From contig CAZQLL010000013.1 of NCBI GenBank assembly GCA_964594125.1, forward strand, positions 42,678 to 106,677: a stretch of DNA of 64,000 bases, given 5' to 3'. Positions 10,581 to 19,575 of this stretch are shown here, piece after piece (within the stretch, counting starts at the first letter, position 1; each line of letters starts with the position of its first letter). The stretch comes from CAVRZJ01 sp964594125. Its GTDB lineage: Bacteria > Acidobacteriota > Thermoanaerobaculia > Thermoanaerobaculales > Thermoanaerobaculaceae. The notes beneath the pieces are model-generated. The model was not told the origin of the DNA, searched no databases, and saw only the letters and a program-made list of their open reading frames with translations. A program made the translations under genes and the position numbers.

Positions 10581-11848
10581 CCCAGGAACCGCTCCAGCGC
10601 GTCGACGGTGCGCGCCGTCGCGCCGGCATGCCGGAGCAGGAGCTGCCGGCCCGCCTCGCCGGCCGCGTGCGCCGCGGCGGCGTCGCCGAGCCACGCCGTG
10701 AGCGATCGCGTCAGCTCGCCCTCGTCGCGCACGATGCGGGCGGCGCCGGCCGCCGCGAACTCCTTGTAGATGCTGGCGAAGTTGCGCAGGTGCGGGCCGG
10801 TGAGCACCGGCACCCCGAAGCGCGCCGGCTCGATCGGGTTGTGGCCGCCGGTGCGCACCAGCGAGCCGCCGACGAACGCCACGGCCGCGAGCCGGTAGAG
10901 CGCGGCGAGCTCGCCGACGGTGTCGAGGACGACCGCGTCACACGGCCCGTCGGCGCCCGCGTCGAGCGCGGTGCGGCGGACGGCGCGCACGCCGGCGGCG
11001 GCGGCGAGCCGCAGGACGTCGCCCGAGCGGTCGGGGTGGCGGGGGGCGAGCAGCAGGAACGGCCGCCGCTGGGCAGGCTGCGCGAGGTGTGCGGCGATCA
11101 CCGCCTGGTCCTCTCCCGCCATCGTCGACCCGGCGACCCAGATAGGGCGCGGTCCGGCGAGGCGGCGCAGCGCGTCGATCAGCTCGGCGTCGACTTCCTG
11201 CGTCGGCGCCGCGTCGTACTTGACGTTGCCGACGACCGCGATGCGCTCAGGCGGAATCCCGAGGGCGGCCAGCCGCGCGCTCTCCTCCTCGCCCTGCGCG
11301 AGGACCAGCGAGACCGGCCGCAGCAGCGGCGCCAGCGCCCAGCGCGCGGCGAGGTAGCCGCGGAACGAGGAGTCGGAGATGCGGGCGTTGACCAGCGCCA
11401 CCGGGATGCCGCGCCGCCCGCAGCCGGCGAGCAGCTCGGGCCACAGCTCGGTCTCGACGAGCACGACCAGGCGGGGACGCGCGGCGTCGAGGCAGCGGCG
11501 GACGGGGCCGGGAAGGTCGACCGGGAACGGGATGACGGCGCTGACCGCGGGCTGCGCGGCGGCCATCGCGAGCCCGGTGGCGGTCGTCGAGGAGAGGAGC
11601 AGCGGGACCTCCGGGCGGCGGCTGCGGATCTCGAGGAGAATCGGGCGCGCCACCGCCACCTCGCCAACCGACACCGCCTGGATCCACACGCCGTGCTGCG
11701 GCAGCGGCGGCAGACCGCGCCCGAGCCGGTGTTTGAGCGGCGGCCGCTCGAGGCGCCGGCGCCGGTCCTCGAGCAGCAGCCACGGCGCGGCGACGCCGAG
11801 CGAAGCGGAGAGCAGGGCGCGGTAGAGCCAGAGGGCGGGCGGCGCCAT
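10577..11848 (-). CDS. waaA: 3-deoxy-D-manno-octulosonic acid (Kdo) transferase
   Basis: 423 aa. Family landmarks: an N-terminal membrane helix (LYRALLSASLGVAAPWLL), GVWIQAVSVGEVAVARPIL, VLVETELWPELL, PVALVNARISDSSFRGY, VGNVKYD, LLAPRHPDR and the GGSLVRTGGHNPIEPARFGVPVLTGP region of GT30 (only key parts quoted). It attaches Kdo to lipid IVA at the cytoplasmic face of the inner membrane. It is the first gene of the minus-strand run; the 113 bases to the divergent sigma-factor gene form the shared promoter region. Confidence 0.95.
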   Translation of the reverse strand: MAPPALWLYRALLSASLGVAAPWLLLEDRRRRLERPPLKHRLGRGLPPLPQHGVWIQAVSVGEVAVARPILLEIRSRRPEVPLLLSSTTATGLAMAAAQPAVSAVIPFPVDLPGPVRRCLDAARPRLVVLVETELWPELLAGCGRRGIPVALVNARISDSSFRGYLAARWALAPLLRPVSLVLAQGEEESARLAALGIPPERIAVVGNVKYDAAPTQEVDAELIDALRRLAGPRPIWVAGSTMAGEDQAVIAAHLAQPAQRRPFLLLAPRHPDRSGDVLRLAAAAGVRAVRRTALDAGADGPCDAVVLDTVGELAALYRLAAVAFVGGSLVRTGGHNPIEPARFGVPVLTGPHLRNFASIYKEFAAAGAARIVRDEGELTRSLTAWLGDAAAAHAAGEAGRQLLLRHAGATARTVDALERFLG

Positions 11849-11894
11849 CGCCGCAGTGTACCCGCAAACCGGCTGCGCACCGGCGGCCGCGGGC

Positions 11895-11900
11895 TATAAT
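11895..11900 (+). promoter_or_regulatory. Probable -10 element of the sigma-factor/secretion operon
   Basis: A perfect TATAAT lies about 60 bases before the sigma-factor start codon. The -35 region is GC-rich and poorly matched, so only the -10 is supported. A GAGGAGGACG Shine-Dalgarno run (about 11942-11951) precedes the ATG at 11962. Confidence 0.5.
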
Positions 11901-11961
11901 CCCCGCGGCCCAACGCCGCACCGGCGGGGCGCGTATACGCTCGAGGAGGACGGAGATTGGG

Positions 11962-12576
11962 ATGGGTCTGCTGCGTGTCTTCACCCGGCGCGACGTGAGC
12001 GAGCAGCGAGACGACCGCGAGCTCGCCGCAGCCGCGCGGACGGGCGACGAGTGGGCGTTTGCGGAGCTGGTCCGCCGCCATCAGGTCGGGGTGCGCCGCT
12101 GCGCGGCCAGGATCCTCGCCGACGCGGAAGAGGCCCGTGACATCGCCCAGCTCGCGTTCGTCCGTGCCTGGGAGAGCCTCTCGCGCTACGACCCGACGTG
12201 GTCGTTCTCCACGTGGGTGTACCGGATCGCCACCAACCTGGCGATCGACGTGCTGCGCTCGCGCGACTCGCGCGAACGGACGCACAGGGCGCAGCTCCGG
12301 CTGGTCGGCGACAGCGTGCAGCCGGAGGCGCCGCGGCGCGTCAGCGAGGGCGAGGTGCAGCGCATCTTCGGCGAGCTCGCCGAGCGCCTGACGCCGTCGC
12401 AGCGCGCCGCCTTCGTCCTGCGCGAGGTGGAAGGGCACGAGACCTCCGAGGTCGCCCGCGCGCTGGGGTGCAGCGAGGCGACCGTGCGCAACCACGTGTT
12501 CCAGGCGCGCGCCGTGCTGCGCCGCGAGCTGGCGGCGCGCTACCCCGAGTACCTGCCGCGCGGAGGCGGCCGATGA
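11962..12576 (+). CDS. ECF (RpoE-type) RNA polymerase sigma factor
   Basis: 204 aa. Region 2 is seen in DEWAFAELVRRHQ, DAEEARDIAQLAFVRAWESL and FSTWVYRIATNLAIDVLRS; region 4 in LTPSQRAAFVLREVEGHETSEVARALGCSEATVRNHVFQARAVLRREL (parts only). It is coupled by ATGA to a zinc-finger anti-sigma gene. Both head a run of overlapping pilus/secretion genes, which suggests that this sigma factor controls the secretion machine itself, although no autoregulated promoter could be proved. Confidence 0.93.
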   Translation: MGLLRVFTRRDVSEQRDDRELAAAARTGDEWAFAELVRRHQVGVRRCAARILADAEEARDIAQLAFVRAWESLSRYDPTWSFSTWVYRIATNLAIDVLRSRDSRERTHRAQLRLVGDSVQPEAPRRVSEGEVQRIFGELAERLTPSQRAAFVLREVEGHETSEVARALGCSEATVRNHVFQARAVLRRELAARYPEYLPRGGGR

Positions 12577-13088
12577 TGGAGTGTCGCGAGACGGCGGAGC
12601 TGCTCGGCGCGTACCTCGCGCTCGAGCTCGAAAGGCCACGGGAGCTGGCGGTGCGCGCCCACCTCGAGGGGTGCGGCGCCTGCCGAGCCGCGCTTGCCGC
12701 CGCCGAGCCGGGGGCGGCGCTCGCGCTCGCGCTCGGAGCGGTGAGCGTGCCCGAGGACCCGGAGTTCGCGGCCGGCGTGCTCGCCGGGATCCGCCAGCGC
12801 CGTGTCGAGGGCCGGCTGGCGCACCTCCGGCGACGCGTGCTGACGGCGGCCGCCGCGCTGCTCGTCGCGGTGCTCGGCGGGTGGGCGCTGCTCGGCCGGC
12901 GGCCGGCGGCGCCGCCGGCGGCGGTCGCCGCCAGGGCCGAAGCGGCGCCGGCGGCGGTCGAGCCGGCGTTCCTCGAGGTCGAGGGCGAGGGGATCCGCTT
13001 CTACGAGCTCGTGGCCGACGCGCCGGTCGGCTCGGCGCAGGGGGCGGTCAAGGTCGCCTTCATCGTCGATCCGCGTCTGGAGCTCTAG
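12573..13088 (+). CDS. Membrane-bound zinc-finger anti-sigma factor
   Basis: 171 aa. The N-terminus carries a ZAS-type zinc finger: C at position 4, then HLEGCGACR with the HxxxCxxC pattern. A single transmembrane helix (VLTAAAALLVAVLGGWALL, about residues 90-108) separates the cytoplasmic sigma-binding part from a short Ala/Pro-rich periplasmic tail. The layout is that of classic ECF anti-sigma factors that hold the sigma factor until released by a signal. It overlaps the sigma gene and is followed 1 base later by the next gene of the operon. Confidence 0.88.
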   Translation: MMECRETAELLGAYLALELERPRELAVRAHLEGCGACRAALAAAEPGAALALALGAVSVPEDPEFAAGVLAGIRQRRVEGRLAHLRRRVLTAAAALLVAVLGGWALLGRRPAAPPAAVAARAEAAPAAVEPAFLEVEGEGIRFYELVADAPVGSAQGAVKVAFIVDPRLEL

Positions 13089-13089
13089 G

Positions 13090-13773
13090 GTGCGGGCGCT
13101 CTCCGGCGCGTTGGCACTGGCGGTGTGCGCCCTGGCGGCGGCCGCCCAGGCGCGGGAGATCCGGGCGTTCTCGATAAAGCACCGACCCGTGCGCGAGCTT
13201 CCAACGCTCGTCGAGCCCCTGCTGTCGCCGAGCGGCAGCTTCACCATCCAGCCGCAGTTCAACCTGCTCACCGTTCAGGACACTCCGGAGGCGATCGACC
13301 GTGTCGCCAGGTTCCTGGATGCATGGGACGTGCGGCCATCGGTGTACAAGGTGCGCATCAGCGTCCTCCTTGGCACCGCCGTGCCTTCCGCGAAGGCGTC
13401 GGAGAGCGGCCAGAGCCCGCTCGGGGGCGAGCTGCTGAAGGTATTCCACTTCACGTCGTACCGCGAGATCGAGACCGTTCAGGTGACGGCCGCGGACGGT
13501 GCCGCCATCGAGGCGGCCGTCGGCGACCCGTACCACCTGCGGTTCACGCTGCGGACGGTCCCCGGCGACCCGACGCGGGTCCAGCTCTCCCAGCTCGAGG
13601 TGTCGCGCCGCCAGCAGGTGGTCAGCGGCGGCGGCATGGCGCTGCGCCCGGTGCTGCGCACCACCGTGAGCCTTGAGATCGGGCAGACGGCGGTGGTGGG
13701 CGCGGCGCGCGCGGAAGGCGCGAGCGAAGGGCTCGTCCTGGTCATGGGGGTCACGCGGGAGCCGTCGCAGTGA
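13090..13773 (+). CDS. Exported secretin-N-like periplasmic protein
   Basis: 227 aa from a GTG. There is a signal peptide (ALALAVCALAAAAQA) and then a segment resembling a secretin N-type domain: REIRAFSIKHRPVRELPTLVEPLLS...NLLTVQDTPEAIDRVARFLDAWD (partly quoted), as in the short ring domains of PilQ/GspD. The remainder looks beta-rich and matches nothing I recognise. It may be a small periplasmic partner of the secretin encoded 6 kb downstream. Its stop overlaps the next GTG (GTGA). Confidence 0.65.
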   Translation: MRALSGALALAVCALAAAAQAREIRAFSIKHRPVRELPTLVEPLLSPSGSFTIQPQFNLLTVQDTPEAIDRVARFLDAWDVRPSVYKVRISVLLGTAVPSAKASESGQSPLGGELLKVFHFTSYREIETVQVTAADGAAIEAAVGDPYHLRFTLRTVPGDPTRVQLSQLEVSRRQQVVSGGGMALRPVLRTTVSLEIGQTAVVGAARAEGASEGLVLVMGVTREPSQ

Positions 13774-14975
13774 CGGAGTTCGTGGCGCGCGTCGGCACGC
13801 CGGACGGGGCGGTCCTGCTGGAGCGCCACCGCGCGGGGAGCGCGGACGCGCTCAAGCGCGAGCTCGAGGCGCGCGGCCTGCACGTCTTCCAGGTGCGCGC
13901 CGCGGGCGGACGCTTGCGCATTCCGCTGCTGCGGCGGGAGAAGCTCGACCCGCTCGACTTCCTGGTGTTCAACCAGCAGCTCGCGACGCTGCTGCGCGCC
14001 GGCATACCGGTGCTCCAGTCGCTCGAGCTGCTGCAGCGCTCGCAATCCAGCCCGTTGTTCCGCGAGGTGCTCTCGCGCGTGCTCGAGGAGGTGCGCAGCG
14101 GCGTATCGCTCTCGGACGCTTTCGGCGGCCAGGGCGACCTGTTCCCGCGGCTCTACTCGGCGACGCTGCTCGCCGGCGAGCGCTCGGGCGACCTGGTGGC
14201 GGTGCTCGACCGCTACATCGCGTACCAGCAGATGATGGAGGCCGTGCGCCGGCGCGTCTCGACCGCCCTGACCTACCCCGCGGTGCTGCTGGCGATGTCG
14301 TTCGGCCTGGTCGTGCTGCTGATGACCTACGTGATCCCGCGCTTCGCGGAGTTCTACGTCGGCTTTGCCGGGGAGCTGCCGTTCGCCACCGCGGTGGTGA
14401 TGGGGCTGGCGAACTGGCTGAGCGCGAACATGGTCTTCCTCGCGCCGGCCGCCGCGGTTGGGGTCTGGCTGCTGCGCCGGTGGGCGCGCACCGACGCGGG
14501 GCGTTTCCGTCTGGATCGCGCGCGGCTGCGCATCCCTTTCATAGGAAAGATATTCCATCTGTTCTCGCTGTCGCAGTTCGTGCGTTCGCTGGCGACGCTG
14601 CTGGCCGGTGGCACGCCGCTGGTCACCGCCCTCGAGGTCGCGATCTCGACGGTCACCAACCGGGCGGTGAGCCAGCCGCTGTCGCACGTGCCCGGCCGGG
14701 TGCGCGAGGGGCAGGCGCTGTGGTCGTCGCTGTCGGCGACGCACCTCTTCCCCGAGCTGTCGCTGGCGATGGTGCAGGTCGGCGAGGCCACCGGGGCGCT
14801 GGAGGCGATGCTGTTCAACGTCAGCCGTTTCTACGACGAAAGCATCGAGGTGCGGCTGGGTCGCGTGGTGTCGCTGATCGAGCCGCTGGTGCTCGTGATG
14901 ATGGGCGGCATCATCGCGACGCTCCTGCTGTCCGTGTACATGCCGATGTTCACGATGCTGCAGAAGGCGCAGTGA
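13770..14975 (+). CDS. gspF: GspF/PilC-type inner-membrane platform protein
   Basis: 401 aa with two GspF domains: FLVFNQQLATLLRAGIPVLQSL and FVRSLATLLAGGTPLVTALEV, and hydrophobic segments including LLAMSFGLVVLLMTYVI and a C-terminal LIEPLVLVMMGGIIATLLLSVYMPMF. The GTG start overlaps the previous stop. It lies 7 bases before the ATPase gene. With the ATPase, PilMNO homologues, secretin and prepilins it forms a second machine distinct from pilBTC; the lack of a PilT in this operon fits a type II secretion-like or non-retracting system. Confidence 0.92.
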   Translation: MTEFVARVGTPDGAVLLERHRAGSADALKRELEARGLHVFQVRAAGGRLRIPLLRREKLDPLDFLVFNQQLATLLRAGIPVLQSLELLQRSQSSPLFREVLSRVLEEVRSGVSLSDAFGGQGDLFPRLYSATLLAGERSGDLVAVLDRYIAYQQMMEAVRRRVSTALTYPAVLLAMSFGLVVLLMTYVIPRFAEFYVGFAGELPFATAVVMGLANWLSANMVFLAPAAAVGVWLLRRWARTDAGRFRLDRARLRIPFIGKIFHLFSLSQFVRSLATLLAGGTPLVTALEVAISTVTNRAVSQPLSHVPGRVREGQALWSSLSATHLFPELSLAMVQVGEATGALEAMLFNVSRFYDESIEVRLGRVVSLIEPLVLVMMGGIIATLLLSVYMPMFTMLQKAQ

Positions 14976-14982
14976 GGATGGG

Positions 14983-16617
14983 ATGAGCGAGCCTCTGACC
15001 GCGATGGCGCAGAAGTACCTGAAGGGCGGCGGCCGCGAGGAGGAGGACCTCGAGCGCGCCCGTTCGCTGGCGCAGCAGCTCTCCCTGCCGCTCGACGAGC
15101 TGACGGAGTTCCGCGGCGAGCCGGAGCTGTTCCGGCAGATCCCGGTCGAGGTGATGCTGCGCTACCAGTTCGTCCCGCTGCACCGCCAGGGCGATGTCGT
15201 GGTGGTGGCGATGGCCGACCCTTCGAGCATGCTGCTGGTCGACGAGGTGGAGCTGGCGCTCGGCGCGCCGGTGGAGATCCGGGTGGCGCCGGCGGGAAAG
15301 ATCGCCGAGATCCTCGAGAAGTCCGAGTCGACGCAGCGGGTGCTCGACGAGGCGACCGAGGACTTCCGCATCCAGCTCGTGCAGGAACGCGAGGACGGCG
15401 AGGAGGCGCTGTCGATCGACCGCCTCACCTCCGACACCTCGCCGATCATCAAGCTCGTCGACACCATCATCTACAACGCGATCCAGCGCCGCGCCTCCGA
15501 CATCCACGTCGAGACGCGCGACCGCGAGGTGCTGATCAAGTATCGCATCGACGGCGTCCTGTACCTGGCGATGGAGCCGATCGACAAGCGCCACCACTCG
15601 ACGATCATCTCCCGCATCAAGGTGATGTCCGAGCTCGACATCGCCGAGAAGCGCGTGCCCCAGGACGGCCGCTTCAAGCTGCGGCTGAAGGGGCGCACGA
15701 TCGACTTCCGTGTCTCGATCATGCCCACAGTGCACGGCGAGGACGCGGTCATCCGCATCCTCGACAAGGAGTCGGCGAACAAGGAGTTCCGCACCCTCAA
15801 CCTGGACGTCCTCGGCCTCGACGAGGACACCAAGCGCAAGCTCCGGAAGTTCATCCGCGAGCCGTACGGGATGGTGCTGGTGACCGGGCCGACCGGTTCC
15901 GGCAAGACCACGACGCTGTACGCCTGCCTCTCCGAGATCCAGTCGGTCGAGGACAAGATCGTCACCATCGAGGATCCCGTCGAGTACCTGCTGCCCGGGA
16001 TCACGCAGATCCCGGTGAACGAGAAGAAGGGGCTCACGTTCGCGCGCGGCCTGCGCTCGATCCTGCGGCACGACCCGGACAAGGTCATGGTCGGCGAGAT
16101 CCGCGACGAGGAGACGGCGCAGATCGCCGTCCAGTCGGCGCTCACCGGCCACCTCGTGTTCACCACCGTGCACGCCAACAACGTGGTCGATGTGCTCGGC
16201 CGCTTTCTCAACATGAACGTCGACCTCTACAACTTCGTGTCGGCGCTCAACTGTGTGCTGGCGCAGCGCCTCGTGCGCCGCATCTGCCCGGGGTGCAAGC
16301 GGCCGGCGGTGCTCCCGCCGCACGTCATCGAGGAGTCCGGGCTGCCGCCCGAGCTGGTCCGCGGCGTGACGTTCTACGAGGGGGTCGGCTGCATCGAGTG
16401 CAACGGCACTGGGTTTCTCGGGCGCACCGCGATCTGCGAGCTGATGGACCTGTCGGACAACATCCGCGCGCTGATCCTCGACCGCCGCCCGGCAGCCGAG
16501 ATCAAGCACGCGGCGAAGGCCGAGGGGATGAAGTTCCTGCGCGAGTCGGCGCTGGAGCGCGTGTTCGCCGGGGTGACCACCCTGCGCGAGGTCAACAAGG
16601 TGACGTTCGTCGAATGA
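14983..16617 (+). CDS. gspE: GspE/PilB-type secretion ATPase
   Basis: 544 aa. N-terminal T2SSE domain, ATPase core with GPTGSGKTTTLYACL, IVTIEDPVEYLLPGI, Walker B DKVMVGEIRDEETA, His box GHLVFTTVHANN, and the zinc motif CPGC...CIEC. It is the motor that drives pseudopilus assembly through the adjacent platform protein. Zinc tetracysteine and the N-terminal domain place it with GspE/PilB rather than PilT. The stop overlaps the pilM start (ATGA). Confidence 0.95.
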   Translation: MSEPLTAMAQKYLKGGGREEEDLERARSLAQQLSLPLDELTEFRGEPELFRQIPVEVMLRYQFVPLHRQGDVVVVAMADPSSMLLVDEVELALGAPVEIRVAPAGKIAEILEKSESTQRVLDEATEDFRIQLVQEREDGEEALSIDRLTSDTSPIIKLVDTIIYNAIQRRASDIHVETRDREVLIKYRIDGVLYLAMEPIDKRHHSTIISRIKVMSELDIAEKRVPQDGRFKLRLKGRTIDFRVSIMPTVHGEDAVIRILDKESANKEFRTLNLDVLGLDEDTKRKLRKFIREPYGMVLVTGPTGSGKTTTLYACLSEIQSVEDKIVTIEDPVEYLLPGITQIPVNEKKGLTFARGLRSILRHDPDKVMVGEIRDEETAQIAVQSALTGHLVFTTVHANNVVDVLGRFLNMNVDLYNFVSALNCVLAQRLVRRICPGCKRPAVLPPHVIEESGLPPELVRGVTFYEGVGCIECNGTGFLGRTAICELMDLSDNIRALILDRRPAAEIKHAAKAEGMKFLRESALERVFAGVTTLREVNKVTFVE

Positions 16618-17528
16618 GGCTGGCCCACCTGCTCCGCACGCCGCCGCCGCCGCACGCGTTCGCGCTCGGCGCCGATTCGCTCGCCTACGGCCGCATGGGC
16701 CGGGACCGCCAGGGGCTCGACCGCGTCGAGTCGGCGCCGCTCGACGAGACGTGGAGCGAGCTCGGCCCGGTCGGGCTGCTGCACATCGACGGCGAGCGGC
16801 TGGCCGCCGCGCTGGACGGTGTGCTCGGGCGGCTCGAGAAGCCGCCGGCGCGCGCCTCCCTGGTCGTACCGAACGCATGGATGCGCAGCATCGTGCTCGA
16901 CGTCGAGAACCTGCCGCGCGCCCGCGGCGAGGCCGAGGACGTGCTGCGCTGGCGGCTGAAGAAGCTGCTCCCGTGCCGCCCCGAGGAGGTCCGCATCGAC
17001 TGGCTGCCGGCCGGAGCGAGCGGTCGCATCCTGGTGCTGCTCGCCCTCGAGAAGCCGCTGGCCGACGTGGAGGATGCGTTCGCCGCCCGCGGCGTCCATG
17101 CCGGCCGGATCGAGACCTCGGCGCTCGCGCTCACCACCCTGCTGCCCCCCGAGAGCGAGGCGGCGGTGCTGGTCACCGGAGAGGGCCGGACGCTCGCCCT
17201 TGTGCTCGTGGTGGCGGGGCGGATCGCGCTGCTGCGCCAGAAGTTCCTGCCGCCCGACCGCGCCGCCGCGGAGGCGTTCGGCGTGCGCGAGCTGGCCCGC
17301 ACGATGCAGCACGCGCGCGAGCGCGAGGGGACGAACGGCACGCTCAACGTCTGGGTCGCCTCGCCCAACGAGGCGCTCGTCGGCTTCATCGCCGACTGGT
17401 CGGCGCAGCAGCAGGGCGTGGTGATGCACCGCCTGGCGCTGGGCGCCGGCCGCGTCCCCGACGCGCCGGGTGTCGACCCCGTGCGGGTGTGGTCGCTGCT
17501 CGCGACGATGTGGCAGGGAGGCCGGTGA
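16614..17528 (+). CDS. pilM: PilM/GspL-like actin-fold protein
   Basis: 304 aa. Position and order (ATPase, then this, then PilN and PilO homologues) identify it more strongly than sequence. FALGADSLAYGRMG resembles the N-terminal phosphate-binding strand of PilM, and LVVPNAWMRSIVLDVENLPRARGEAEDVLRWRLKKLLP corresponds to the conserved PilM segment that leads to the membrane-proximal helices (parts only). It is shorter than typical PilM (about 350). Expected to sit on the cytoplasmic side and bind the PilN N-terminus. Confidence 0.75.
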   Translation: MRLAHLLRTPPPPHAFALGADSLAYGRMGRDRQGLDRVESAPLDETWSELGPVGLLHIDGERLAAALDGVLGRLEKPPARASLVVPNAWMRSIVLDVENLPRARGEAEDVLRWRLKKLLPCRPEEVRIDWLPAGASGRILVLLALEKPLADVEDAFAARGVHAGRIETSALALTTLLPPESEAAVLVTGEGRTLALVLVVAGRIALLRQKFLPPDRAAAEAFGVRELARTMQHAREREGTNGTLNVWVASPNEALVGFIADWSAQQQGVVMHRLALGAGRVPDAPGVDPVRVWSLLATMWQGGR

Positions 17529-18100
17529 TGCAGCGCCCGAACCTCGCCGCCCGCCCGTTCCTCGACACACGGCCCGTGGTGGTTGCCGGCGCCGCCCTCG
17601 CCGTGCTGGCCGCCGTGCTGACGGTGCTGTCGCTGGCGAGCTACCTCTCCGAGCGGGTCGAGGAGACGCAACTGGCCGTCGCCGTGCGCGACCTCGACGG
17701 GCAGGCCCGCCAGCTCCAGGCCGAGGTGGCGGCGCTCGACCGCCGGCTCGCGGCGGCCCCGTGGAAGCGGCTCAAGGCGGAGACCGCCTCGATGCAGCGT
17801 CTCGTCGTGCAACGCACGCCGCTGTGGACCACGCTGTTTGCCGATCTCGAGCGCGTGATGCCGTGGGACACCCGGCTGCTCTCGATCACGCCGCAACCCG
17901 GCGACGCAGGCGAGATCGTGGTCGCGCTCACGGGCGTCGCCGCGGACCGCTCGGCGTGGCTCAAGCTGCTCGGCCGGCTGTTCTCCGACCCGCGCTTCTC
18001 CGACCCGACCCCGCGCAGCGAGGAGGCCCCCGGGGAGCGGAACGCGGCCGGGTTCAAGTTCACCCTGACGGTGCGCTACTGGCCGGGGGGGCGTCCGTGA
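17528..18100 (+). CDS. pilN: PilN-like assembly protein
   Basis: 190 aa. The N-terminus QRPNLAARPFLDTRP is the PilM-binding motif of PilN (normally INLLPYR-like; here NLAARPF). It is followed by one transmembrane helix (VVVAGAALAVLAAVLTVLSL), a coiled-coil-like stretch rich in Leu/Ala, and a small ferredoxin-like domain. TGATG junction with pilM. Confidence 0.85.
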   Translation: MQRPNLAARPFLDTRPVVVAGAALAVLAAVLTVLSLASYLSERVEETQLAVAVRDLDGQARQLQAEVAALDRRLAAAPWKRLKAETASMQRLVVQRTPLWTTLFADLERVMPWDTRLLSITPQPGDAGEIVVALTGVAADRSAWLKLLGRLFSDPRFSDPTPRSEEAPGERNAAGFKFTLTVRYWPGGRP

Positions 18101-19005
18101 GCTCGCGCTCCGCCTGGGTGCGGCTGTGGTGGGTGTGGGCGGCGCCGGCGGCGCTGCTGGCGGCGAACCTGGTGTGGCTGCTCGGCGTCCGCGGCGCGCT
18201 CGGACGCGGCGCGCAGCTCGTTCGGCAGCGCGATGCGAGCGCCGCGCGGGTCGCCGAGCTCACGAGGCAGCGCACGGCGCTCACCGGCGCGAGCGCGGCC
18301 CTCGCCGCGCTCGAGAGCGACCTCGGGACGCTGCGGCAGGAACGCCTCGGCTCGATGCGGGAGCGCCTGGTGGCGTTCCTGGTGGACGTCAACAGGCGCA
18401 CGAGCGCCGCCGGGCTGCGGCCCGACCGCGTCGCCTACACCGCCGAGGCCGACAAGAAGACGGGTCTCGTGCATTTCTCGGCGATCTTCGTCGTCAGCGG
18501 CACGTACGAGGAGGTCAGGCGCTGCGTCAGCCTGCTCGAGAGCTCGCCGCAGTTCGTGGTGGTCGAGCGTCTGGCGGTGCGCAGCGAGGACGGCATCGAC
18601 TCGCTCGCGGTCGAGGTGCAGCTCACGGTCGGCACCTACTTCGTCGACGCCGACACCGGGATGCTGCGCCAGCTCGGTATCGAGGAGCTGCCGCGACCGG
18701 CGGCGGGCGAGGGCACGCCCCCGCGCGGCGCCGGCGCTGCCGCCGCCGCGGAGGGCGCCGCCGCCGTCTCCACCGCGCCGCCGACCGACTTCTCGGACGT
18801 CGACGCGCGCGTGCTCGAGGATCTGCGCGCCGCCGCGGCCGGGCTCGCGGACGGCGAGAGCGACGCGGACGCCGACGTGTTCATGCCGCCCGCGGCCGAG
18901 GCGGCGCCGCGGCGCGACCGCGGCCGCCCGGCGAACGAGCGGCGGTCGCGCTCCGACGCATTCATGGCGCAGGTGGGCCGGCGGGAGGTGTCGCGTGGCC
19001 GCTAG
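18097..19005 (+). CDS. pilO: PilO-like assembly protein with acidic/Ala-rich extension
   Basis: 302 aa from GTG (GTGA overlap). One N-terminal transmembrane helix (WVWAAPAALLAANLVWLLGV), a coiled coil, then the PilO-type core with HFSAIFVVSGTYEEVRRCVSLLESSPQFVVVERLAV. The last 100 residues are a low-complexity Ala/Asp/Arg tail not found in typical PilO (about 200 aa). It should pair with PilN in the periplasm as the alignment complex. Confidence 0.82.
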   Translation: MSSRSAWVRLWWVWAAPAALLAANLVWLLGVRGALGRGAQLVRQRDASAARVAELTRQRTALTGASAALAALESDLGTLRQERLGSMRERLVAFLVDVNRRTSAAGLRPDRVAYTAEADKKTGLVHFSAIFVVSGTYEEVRRCVSLLESSPQFVVVERLAVRSEDGIDSLAVEVQLTVGTYFVDADTGMLRQLGIEELPRPAAGEGTPPRGAGAAAAAEGAAAVSTAPPTDFSDVDARVLEDLRAAAAGLADGESDADADVFMPPAAEAAPRRDRGRPANERRSRSDAFMAQVGRREVSRGR

Positions 19006-19567
19006 GACCGATCCCCGCAAGGTCTCCTACCTCGCGGTGCTGCTCGTGGTGCTCGCCGTGGTGGTGGCCTACCGGCTGAAGCCCGCGCTGGTCGAGAACG
19101 TCGTCGGCGGGTCCGCCGCTCCTCCCGGCACGGTCGGCGACTACGACGTCCCCAGTCTCGGCTGGAGCGCCTCCGAGGAGCCGGCGAAGATCGAGGGCGG
19201 CGGCGCGCGCAGCCTGTTCACCTACGGGCCGCCGCCGACCCCGACGCCCGACCTGCGGCCCACCCCGACGCCGCCGCCGACGCTGCCGCCCCGGCCCTAC
19301 GTGCCGCCCACGCCGGCCGGCATCGAGGTCGAAGGCGGGAAGCGGCTGCCGCCGCCGCCGGCGTTCTCCATGACGTTCCTCGGCTGGCTCGGCCCCGACC
19401 GCCAGCCGATCGGGGTGTTCCGCGACGGCGGCGAGATCGTGGTGTTCGCTCGCGGCGACACCGTCAAGAACCGCTTCATCCTGCGCGAGGTGGGCCCGAG
19501 CAGCGTGACTGTCGGTTACGTCGGGTACCCCGCCAACGTGACGAAGAAGGTACCGCTCTCCCAGTGA
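18995..19567 (+). CDS. PilP-like single-pass periplasmic protein
   Basis: 190 aa from GTG, overlapping pilO by 11 bases. One transmembrane helix near the N-terminus (SYLAVLLVVLAVVVAY), a Pro-rich linker (PPPTPTPDLRPTPTPPP), and a small C-terminal beta domain (FLGWLGPDRQPIGVFRDGGEIVVFARGD) resembling the PilP/GspC homology region. It is probably the connector between the PilMNO platform and the secretin. It lacks a PilP-style lipobox. Family assignment rests partly on position. Confidence 0.68.
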   Translation: MAARTDPRKVSYLAVLLVVLAVVVAYRLKPALVENVVGGSAAPPGTVGDYDVPSLGWSASEEPAKIEGGGARSLFTYGPPPTPTPDLRPTPTPPPTLPPRPYVPPTPAGIEVEGGKRLPPPPAFSMTFLGWLGPDRQPIGVFRDGGEIVVFARGDTVKNRFILREVGPSSVTVGYVGYPANVTKKVPLSQ

Positions 19568-19575
19568 GGCGAACG